This document shows positions 56,227 through 64,000 of a stretch of DNA of 64,000 nt, piece by piece. The stretch is taken from the NCBI RefSeq assembly GCF_033807715.1, contig NC_084599.1, forward strand, positions 34,667,750 to 34,731,749, written 5' to 3'. Below the pieces are notes generated by a model that did not search any database, had not been told where the DNA came from, and saw nothing but the letters and a program-made list of their open reading frames with translations. This DNA is from Cololabis saira. Taxonomy: Eukaryota > Chordata > Actinopteri > Beloniformes > Belonidae. Both the position numbers and the translations under genes were made by a program. Within the stretch, counting starts at the first letter, position 1; each line of letters starts with the position of its first letter.

Positions 56227-56465
56227 CATTCTGGATCCACAGGTGTGATATCTATCCTGGGCGGGGCTCCAAATGGCAGGGATGTCGGCCTCGCCATGAT
56301 CTCCTCGTCAGGCGTCCGTGACCTCTCGCCTTGACGCCATGACAGCGGGGGTAGCTGCAGGTTTCCGGAGAGACGCCGTCGGCCTCGCCGCAGGTCGACA
56401 CCCAAAAAGCACGAAGGAGAAGTGAAGGATTCGCTGTGGCAGCAGTCGGGAGGCTCTTTGCTGTC
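56227..56465 (-). CDS. pde4b: pde4b long-isoform (PDE4B1-type) internal N-terminal coding exon
   Basis: Seen: read on the minus strand from 56465 to 56227, the exon is open for 79 codons in phase 0 and ends with the two bases TG. A pyrimidine-rich acceptor (ttcctttctcag) precedes it and a strong donor (gtgagt) follows. The peptide starts DSKEPPDCCHSES, continues LRRGRRRLSGNLQLPPLS and RPTSLP, and ends DITPVDPE. Known: the PDE4B1 N-terminus carries RGRR, SGNLQLPPLS, RQ-ER-RTP and RPTTLP in the same order, followed by Glu-Cys-Phe-Asp-Val. The split TG codon would complete that Cys. PDE4B hydrolyses cAMP, and this region is an isoform-specific targeting segment ahead of UCR1. Odd: the first ~22 residues do not resemble the human protein, and human PDE4B1 has Cys-Cys where this has Arg-Leu before the Ser. 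PDE4D7 and related long forms have a similar block, but SGNLQLPPLS and RTP favour 4B. The 5' coding exon carrying the start is not in the window. Confidence 0.85.
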
Positions 56466-58670
56466 CTGAGAAAGGAAACAAGAGACAAGGATGAAGAGAT
56501 GTACGTATGTGAAATCAAACATTGAAGTTAATAAAACATTTTTTATATAAATATAAGCAAATGCTTTATGGTTTGCTATTATTAAAAATAAAATGTGCTG
56601 TTTTCCCGGAACTATCATGTTTGTCCACCAGGTGGCGCCAGATTATCGTTCCTGACTAAAAGGAGTTGCACAAAGTCTCTTTTACATGAATATAGATGCT
56701 ATTTATTCCAAATGTCATTTGTCACCTGGCAGGTAGCCATAAAGTAAGAAAAATCACTTATTTACCCTTTATTGTGCTAAAAATAACTATAGACAATAGA
56801 ACCACACTATGCCCACCTTTTTGTCTCAAATTATGTTGTAATCCTTTGAAATACACAAGGAAAGAAAAGGCTGTCGAGAACAATTGAATTTTGAATTCAG
56901 AATATGTTAAACAAAGTATTTCAAAGCTAGATCCACTGTAGTTCACGGTATTTCGGCAGAATTCATCTTTGATCTTAAGCTTCGGTTCTTCTGTTTTGAA
57001 TATCTGAATTTGCCTTGTCAGCATATACTGTCTGTTGCAAATTGACTGCAGACTATAAATAACCATGTTTGGCCATATTTCGGCACAGCCTAAATGACAC
57101 TTTGAAGAGGATGTTCGACAAGTGAAAATGAGCAAGAGATAGAAGGATAAAATAAAAACCGAGCACAATGAAAACTACAACTGACCACATTTAAAAGAGG
57201 TCACGAAAACATCCCGGCTCCAACAAGACATGGTCTTGTTCTGAAGTCATGCACCGTATTTCTCTAACATCCACAACAAATGCAAAGTTTATGCTCTCTG
57301 TTCAGTAAGAACTGAAAATTCCTGAATATAAGAAACAAGGTGCACAGCTTTCTGGCTTTAGTTTTCATTTGCAAATGCTTCTGTTCACTGCATCAGAACG
57401 ACAGAACCGGGTACACTCTCTCTTTTCAATGCCAGCTGCTTTGTTATTCACCATGATGTGGCTCGGGTTTGATGCACGGGGAGTTCGAAGCTAAAATAGC
57501 TGCAAATAAAAAGCCAGCAGGGAGCAGGGCAGCGTGTGCTCGGCAGCAGAGGTGCTGAAGCTGGCGGTGAGCACAGCACACTCCATTGTCCTCGGTTACA
57601 TTCCTGAGGAAAATGACACTCGAGCATGGTAAATGATTTGTGCTTTTAAAATTCATGCTAAAGTATGAAGGAAAAATAAATAAATAAATGCAGAAATTAA
57701 ACCGCAGAATGTCATGAGCGCTGCTTTGAAGCCAGTGAGGTCAGAGTGCAAAATAAAGTCTTTTATGAACACAACGTTCTGCACACAGCAGGATATATCC
57801 AAATAATAATAATAAAAACTGAGGTGGGCAAGGCTTTCTGATGTCCCAATGTGCTGAGAAATACAGAATTAAAATGTCTTTTTTTCTTAAATAAAATCTT
57901 ACAATTCAAATATGAAATAGTACAAATTATCAATATACGTTCTCTGGAAATGAAAGAAATAAAAGGCACCCTGTGGAAAAATTGAGGTTTCAAGCTGAAT
58001 TTCCATATTATCTTTTGCCATCCTGAGACCTTACACTCGATCAAGCAGATACAGAAAATGGACATGTGGATCTTTTGAGTAAATTGAACAAACAGAGGCA
58101 AATAATTGACATAGAAGCCGGTATAAACACAGCTAACGAACTAGTCTCTGTTACACTAATGTCTCTGTTGGAGGTCAGACAAAATGAGACGATAAAGATG
58201 TCAGCTGGTGCTTTAGGAACTTGCCGTCTCGCCGTTATCGTATATCCTGTGGTCAAACAAATTGTTTTTTAAATAATCTCCAGATGTAATGCAGTCGTAG
58301 CTCTGCAGTAATGTCATTTCCTATCAATAAACTTTTACTTGAGCGATAGAAACATATAACCACCATTTGATACATGAAGACCAAATTATTTAAATAAACC
58401 AGGTCCTCTCTAAGAAATCTCTTTCTTTACTTGATCATTGTTTCTCAATATTAGAAAAAGGAGCCTGATCTCTATCTGGCTATTGTGAAATCAAATATTA
58501 AAACTTCATTTAATGTGCAACCTTTACTTTCAGATGTCTTCTTTTAGTTTTCTTGAAACTTGGAAGAACTCTAAATATTCAGATTTTTCAATGAATGCAA
58601 GTATCAAACAAATACACTGAAAACTCTTCCATTTGCATCTCTGAAGTACCAAAACAGCAAGTTCCCATCA
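56466..58670. other. 2.2 kb intron stretch without recognised features
   Basis: AT-rich. Minus-strand ORFs 56758-57168 and 57763-58101 have no family signal. Confidence 0.45.
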
Positions 58671-58679
58671 CACCTTGAC

Positions 58680-58745
58680 CCCAGCAAGACTAGCCTGCCG
58701 TTTGTGCGTCGGCTAATGGGGATCCTTAATAAACATAAACATAAA
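58680..58745 (+). repeat. LINE/SINE 3'-end fragment
   Basis: GACTAGCCTGCCG, then GTCGGCTAATGGGGATCC and TTAATAAACATAAACATAAA: a closing motif plus tandem tail shared by many fish LINE 3' ends. Only the last ~65 bases are present. Confidence 0.5.
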
Positions 58746-59226
58746 CCTTGTGTCTTGTGATTCAGCTTTCTAATTTACTGTACATGAAAGACTTTATTAA
58801 TAAACGTCAAACTATATATACGTTGATATACGGTGATCTTAATCTTTGTAAATGCAGCTCATATCAGTCGAATCTCGCAGTGATTGTTCATGTTATAACT
58901 TCCTCGTGCCCTTCCACTGGTGTAGACTCACCCAGGTCACATGAAACCTGAAAAGGCTGAAATCAAAGTTACTAGACTTGGTGTTCTCGGCTCCTGGGTA
59001 GAAGTTTCAAAGGGGAATCGTACGTGCTGGAAACCTGTTTGATGTTGTTTTTCCTCATCTGATGTGCATGCTCTCCTGTGCTCTGCGGGGGGAGGTGGAG
59101 AAGTCTGAACAGGTGTACCAGGAACCTGCACACACAAACCCATATCTGCTGTCTGATTCCCACTACTCCCAGTAACAGGAAAACAAAACCCCCCAATGGA
59201 AGACTAAAGTAGCACAAGCCTGTTAA

Positions 59227-59920
59227 CCCTTGTGCTGTCTTTGGGTCAAGGGAGGGGGAAGGGAGAAAAGAAGGAATGAAGGAAGGGAGAAAAGATGGAA
59301 AGAAGTAGGAAAGGGAGTAAGGAAGGGAGGAAAGATGGAAGGAAGGGAGAAAGGAGAAAAGAGGGAAAGAAGGAAGGAAGTAGGAAAGGAAGTAGGAAAG
59401 GGAGTAAGGAAGGGAGAAAAGATGGAAGGAAGGAAGTAGGAAAGGGAGTAAGGAAGGGAGGAAAGATGGAAGGGAGGAAAGAAGGGAGAAAAGATGGAAG
59501 GAAGGGAGAAAGGAGAAAAGAGGGAAAGAAGGAAGGAAGTAGGAAAGGGAGTAAGGAAGGGAGAATAGATGGAAGGGAGGAAAGAAGGAAGTAAGGAAGA
59601 AAGGAGAAAAGAAGGAAAGAAGGAAGGAAGTAGGAAAGGGAGTAAGGGAGGGAGAAAAGATGGAATGAAGGGAGAAAGGAAGGAAATAAAGAATGGAGAA
59701 AAGGAAAGAAAGAAGGGAGGCAAGAAGGAAGGAATGGAGAAAATAAGGAAAGAAGGAAGGAAAAGCAAATAAGGTAATAAAGGAACGAATGACAAAAGGG
59801 AGGTAGGAAGAAAAAGGAGTAAAGGAGGAAAAGTGGAAAAGAAGAAGGAAGGAGAGAGCATGGCAGGAGGAAAGAAGGATAGAAGAATTGGGTAATTTTG
59901 ACCCAAAGACAGCACAAGGG
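59227..59920. mobile_element. piggyBac-type MITE (694 bp) with a purine tandem array
   Basis: TTAA at 59223-59226 and 59921-59924 flank CCCTTGTGCTGTCTTTGGGT and ACCCAAAGACAGCACAAGGG. TTAA followed by CCC is the piggyBac hallmark. Nearly all of the interior is GGAA/GGGA-type purine repeat (about 59250-59870), with short and longer-period units (AAAGATGGAAGGAAGGGAG). The 230-321-residue Phe/Leu/Ser-rich minus-strand ORFs are translations of that array. Confidence 0.9.
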
Positions 59921-60064
59921 TTAAGACGCCACTTCAAGCATGCAAATATCTAAACGGGCCCTTTGTCAAGTCAGACAAGAAATCTGGAAAATGTAGAACT
60001 AAAAAGAATAAAAATTGGTTCGGTCCTTGACCGAGTGAAAAGCATGAAAAAGCTCTGCAGGAAG

Positions 60065-60190
<126 letters not shown>

Positions 60191-60415
60191 CAGGAATCTT
60201 GTTTATCTAGTGAGTTTACAGTGATTACATACGTAAGACCACATCATCCTCCTCCACCCGGGGACGGTCCCTGAAGTCTGCTTACAATCTTGGTGGTTGA
60301 GATATCGAATCAGCTCAGTAATAAAAAGTTGTAAACAAAGTTTATACAATGTTCTGATGAGGGTAAAAGTCACGTTGTGTGTAAGTGTGTGAGAGATGAG
60401 GATGTGTGTGTTGGG

Positions 60416-61191
60416 TTTCTTTTTGATCATGTTTTATTTTGAAGGCCTGTATCCCCGTGTTTAGTTCTGTTTTGACTTCACCAAGTGTCTGTCTCTTCAA
60501 CCTCTTGTGTATATATTGTTTCATCCCTGCTGGCCTGTACCGTTTTGTTCCTGATGTTCAGTTTCTACAGGGTCCTCGTTTGGTTTGTATGTAGGTTTCT
60601 GGGTTTTTCCAAAGTTTCAGTTCTCAGTGTCGTTTCATTTTTTTTTTTGGTATCCCTCCACTACAGCGCTTCTGTATAAATAAATGTGTTTTTTTAACTG
60701 CACCCGACGCCTCCTGTCCTACGTTTGGGTCCAGCTCCAATCCCTGATACATGACACACATATTGTGACAGACCAGCCACCACCATGAACCACATAGCAG
60801 AGTTCATGGTGCTTTCAGAAATAAGAGAAGATTACTAAGGACTGACCGGAGGAGGAATCACCCTTCTGGGGAACCGCTCTGGCGTTGGTAGGTCCTCAGA
60901 GAATTCAGGCTCAGTACAGACGCCAATGGAGACATCGTCTGAGCCGACAACCCCCTGCCGTCTCAGTTCCCGAGTTGGTCCTGGTCGTATCTCCTCCTGT
61001 TTCTGATCCCAAGGTGGTACCGGACTCACCCCAGCCTGTGTCTGTTCCCCTGCATCCTGCTCCGGCCCCCAGGACTCTAGTTCCTGCTCCTGACCCGGCA
61101 CCTGACTCTGCTCCTGATCCTGTTCCTGAGACTCCTAGACTGCCTGAGCCCGGCGCCAGGGCTGGCCTCCTGATCTGCATATCAGCTAGAT
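60416..61191 (+). mobile_element. Gypsy-type LTR-retrotransposon remnant (LTR, leader, Pro-rich coding)
   Basis: 60416-60756 resembles a fish Gypsy LTR: ATCATGTTTTATTTTGAAGG, a TATAAATAAA signal near 60675, then GTTTGGGTCCAGCTCC and an end CCCTGATACATGACA. Just after it, CCAGCCACCACCATGAACC looks like the start of a gag leader and ORF. Then 60885-61180 encodes a Pro/Val/Ala-rich stretch (PVSDPKVVPDSPQPVSVP, PDPAPDSAPDPVPETP), a type of tail seen in some fish LTR elements. Enzyme domains are missing, so large deletions are implied. The hAT element at 61192 cuts its right side. Assignment is from motif memory only. Confidence 0.45.
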
Positions 61192-61735
61192 CAGGGGTCG
61201 GCAACCCAAAATGTTTTAGAGCCATATTGGACCAAAAACACAAAAACCAAATATGTCTGGAGCCGCAAAAAATGAAAAGTCTATAAGCCTTAGAATGAAG
61301 GCAACACATGCTGCATTTATCTATATTACCGTAGTTATAACTGGGGGAAGTTTTTTTTTTCATTATGCACTTCGAGAAATGTCGAGAAAAAAGTCAAGAT
61401 GTCGAGAAAAAAGTTGAAATGTTGAGAAAAAAGTCGAAATGTCGAGAAGAAAGTTGAAATGTCGAGAAAAAAGTCGAAATGTCGAGAAGAAAGTCAAAAT
61501 TTCAAGAAAAAAGTCGAAATGTCAAGATTAAAAAGGAAAGGAAAAAGGAAGAAAAAAAGAGAAAAAAAAGGAGAAAAAGAAGAAAATGGAAAAAAAGGGA
61601 AAAAAATAAGAAAAAAGGAAGAAAAGAAAAAGAAAATCAGAAAAAAAGAAGAAAAAAGGTCAAACATTTTTGAAAAAGCTCCAGGAGCCACTAGGGCGGC
61701 GCTAAAGAGCCGCATGCGGCTCTTGCCGACCCCTG
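61192..61735 (+). mobile_element. hAT MITE of the GTCGGCAACC family, copy 3
   Basis: Ends CAGGGGTCGGCAACCC and TTGCCGACCCCTG, with perfect 8-bp duplication AGCTAGAT (61184-61191 and 61736-61743). Has the longest run of AAGTCGAAATGTCGAGAAAA-type units of the three copies (61377-61530), followed by an A/G-rich tract and the GAGCCGCATGCGGCTC block. Confidence 0.92.
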
Positions 61736-61743
61736 AGCTAGAT

Positions 61744-62250
61744 GGATCTTCTCCAAACGCAACATCCTGATCCACTTCAAACCCAACATTCACATAAGAA
61801 CTCAGCAGTGTTGCATCTACAGTTGAGTGAAGTGAGCAGTGCACAGACTTTCAAGATGGAGAAACTAAACAACTCCGCACACACACGGTGCAACACAGAG
61901 CAGCAGGCTCATCTGGTTCAGGTCCACCTTTTAAAGACAGATAGAAGAAGACAGCTACCTCACATGGTAAAAATCAACATGAAACAGAGAAGGAGGCTTT
62001 AAACGACCCACAGGAGTGACAGGTGGATGAGTGATCTGTACACGACTTCAACAGCTTAAAAACTCCCCACCAGTTATTCTGAACTGAAGAAACTCTCTGG
62101 ATGGGACGTGAAACATCTTCAAGCACCAAGAATTGAGTCCTGTTGATTAAAGCCTTAACGGATACTCGTAATAAAGTTAATCAGGCATCATGTGCTGCGA
62201 TTTCTTCTTCTGTAACACTTGAATTAGGCGCCTGCATTGGGAGGTCTCTG
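61744..62250. other. Intron stretch, possibly the right part of the LTR remnant
   Basis: No domain recognised. It continues the sequence split by the hAT insertion at 61192-61735. Confidence 0.35.
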
Positions 62251-62258
62251 TTTATGGC

Positions 62259-63434
62259 TAGAGATGCACCGATCGATCGGCCCCCGATCGGGATCGGGCC
62301 GATAATGGCCCTATCAGCTTTGATCGGAGATCGGAAAATAATAGTTCAGAGCGGCCGATCTGATGACGTTTACAACAACAAACCCCCGCCCGCACGGGCG
62401 TTCCCGCATCTCAGACCGAGCAGCCCTGAGGAGGCGTCGGCCTCGCCGGTGCGGGACTTTTACAACGTCTGAAAAGGACAACAAATTTGCAGTTTGCAAA
62501 GTGTGTCCAAAGGAGATACCATGAGGAGGAATGTTACAAAAGAATTTCAACACAACGAAGCTGATAAGACTTTTGAAAATTCTTCACACGGAGTATATTG
62601 AGTTTTCAAAGTTGGCTGCAGCAGAAAAAAGGGAGAGAAAAAAAAGGAGCACGCAATAACGCGCTCAGCTACAACACCTGTAACATAGACTTATAAACGA
62701 CAGGAAGAAAAATAAAGAACTACATCGTAAGGTAATGAATTCATATGCTTTGCTCATCAACCGCTTTCAGTTGTAGAAGATATCGGGTTTAAACACTTTA
62801 GGATGTTTATGATTAAACACGTTTGCAGCTTGGATCCGCACTGCCGCGGTGCGCGCTGCCGCATCGTAAATATTTCACTGATGAAATCCCCTCGGAGTTT
62901 TGCAAGAATATATACAGTCCAAAGCCTCACGCAGGACGACAGTCGTGTCGGTCGCTTCACGAGTGACATGTGGAGCTCTAGTGTGAAGAGTTTTGCTTCA
63001 CTCACAAGAGTTTCCTCACACGCGGCGGATGCTACCGCTAAAGCTTTCACAAAGCTTAATAATTCATAATTCATTTTTATTTTAAGATTTAATTCCTCTT
63101 TCCACAGGAAAACTAAGGTTTATAGTTTACAACTTGTGTCAACTTTTAGAGAGTGACATGTCTGCTGTTGTCTGTGTTGGTCACATGTACATAATTATTA
63201 CCACAGGAAAGCTGAAGCCACTAAACTACACTTACTCTTTGTAAGCCGAGTTTACACATAATTTCCTAATTTTTATTCCTAATAATACAATGTCAGTTTC
63301 GTGTATATGAGACAACAATATTGCCGAATTTATGGATTTCACGCTGTGATCGGTGATCGGCAAAATCGGGATCGGCCGATACTGGTTTTCGAGATCGTTG
63401 ATCGGCCCTCAAAATCCTGATCGGTGCATCTCTA
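62259..63434 (+). mobile_element. hAT transposon (1176 bp) with fossil transposase coding
   Basis: Ends TAGAGATGCACCGATCGATC and GATCGGTGCATCTCTA, with perfect 8-bp duplication TTTATGGC (62251-62258 and 63435-63442). Unlike the other hAT elements in the window it keeps recognisable pieces of a ZBED-type transposase (separate entry). The length is well under half of a full hAT transposon, so it is an internally deleted derivative. Confidence 0.9.
62440..62985 (+). pseudogene. hAT transposase fossil: BED zinc finger and start of the catalytic domain
   Basis: The frame at 62471-62650 reads KDNKFAVCKVCPKEIP, a TGA stop, then NTTKLIRLLKILHTEYIEF. This is a BED finger: the two Cys of CxxC and the final His are present, but the first zinc-binding His of the usual 'LIRHLK' is Leu. 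The TGA sits where families have CGA (Arg), a CpG-to-TpG decay. Just upstream SPVRDFYNV fits the finger's N-terminal part but is in another frame, so a frameshift lies near 62470. Further on, 62803-62985 encodes LDPHCR and, at its end, RFTSDMWSSSV, the 'FTTDxWTS' motif that opens the hAT catalytic core. The rest of the RNase-H fold and the dimerisation region are deleted. Confidence 0.75.
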
Positions 63435-63442
63435 TTTATGGC

Positions 63443-64000
63443 CATGTCTTATTTGTACCCACGCTGCAAACCAGTGGCTCCTGTTGCTCCCCGGCCTCCA
63501 GTCTTGACGTCAAAGCTACGTGCGGATTCACAATAACTCAGTAATAACCTCAATTTATGTCCCCTCTCATAACACATCATGAGACACAGAGCGTATTCTT
63601 CATCCAACAGAATAATAACATTATCCTAATAAGGAAAATACCAGTAAAAGCTTTATAACATGCTCTGAATTAAAGTACCAACATGTCCTGCCCTCTAGTC
63701 CTTACCAGCTTTGACAAAATGTAATTAAAGACAGGACTCCTTCTACCCCAAGACTTGGATTGGATTTCTGATGATTTATGTGACATTAAATATGGTTGTT
63801 TTGGTGGTTTAAAAAAAAAAAAAAAGGCGTTAAAATTTCAGTCCTGTAATGAAATAATTGAAAACAATGAATCATTCCAACTTCTTCCCTTGAAGGCAAA
63901 AGCAGCTGCGAGACGGCATGGAAACAGCTCTTTAGAAATACATGGCAACCATCAGGAGGTGGACACTTTATGTAATGAGATTCAAAGAAGTAAAAAACAG
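63443..64000. other. Intron stretch at the window edge without recognised features
   Basis: A poly-A run is at 63811-63826. Nothing else noted. Confidence 0.45.

Noticed and set aside
59223..59937. 230-321 residue Phe/Leu/Ser/Pro ORFs on the minus strand, membrane-protein-like
   Set aside because: Reverse translation of the purine array inside the piggyBac-type MITE.

Overview
The window looks like teleost fish DNA (probably an acanthomorph), about 60% A+T and dense in microsatellites, hAT-type MITEs, SINEs and LINE 3' fragments. Species cannot be told from this. No complete gene lies in it. The one gene I can support is on the minus strand: two coding exons of a cAMP-specific phosphodiesterase 4 gene, best matched to pde4b. 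The 56227-56465 exon matches the N-terminal region of the long PDE4B1-type isoform. The 40943-41157 exon is an alternative first exon of PDE4B3 type, with its own ATG. Both end in TG at a GT donor, so both need the next exon to start with T to complete a Cys codon. This is how mammalian PDE4B isoforms join the shared exon beginning Cys-Phe-Asp-Val. That shared exon, the UCR domains and the catalytic domain are not here and should lie beyond position 1. So nearly all of the window is pde4b intron plus one internal promoter.

Layout. 1-9.6 kb: a Harbinger-like MITE with a smaller MITE nested in it, AT and TG microsatellites, a Helitron-like repeat, a 24-unit CAG tract and a 762-bp hAT element. 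9.6-15.6 kb: a LINE reverse-transcriptase 3' fragment, a TIR element with a 14-bp internal tandem array, a perfect 160-unit GATA tract abutting a second LINE fragment, and a hAT MITE. 17.4-22 kb: two hAT elements and a coding-like 15-bp minisatellite split by a hAT element and a TTAA-flanked foldback element. 24-40 kb: intron with a second Helitron-like copy, a hAT element carrying a large GAAA array, and three more hAT elements. 40.9-42.05 kb: the PDE4B3-type first exon and a promoter-like GC-rich block. 44.5-53 kb: a TIR element with an internal array, a solo LTR, a SINE, a LINE interrupted by a hAT element, and a composite element with a 12-bp array. 56.2 kb: the long-form exon. 58.7-63.5 kb: a piggyBac-type MITE, a long CA tract, an LTR-retrotransposon remnant, a hAT MITE, and a hAT element with fossil BED-finger and transposase coding.

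The recurring theme is nesting. Many elements have clean 8-bp (hAT) or TTAA target duplications, and several TIR elements have grown private tandem arrays inside them. I found no CRISPR, operon, bacterial or viral system, and no convincing new protein-coding gene.
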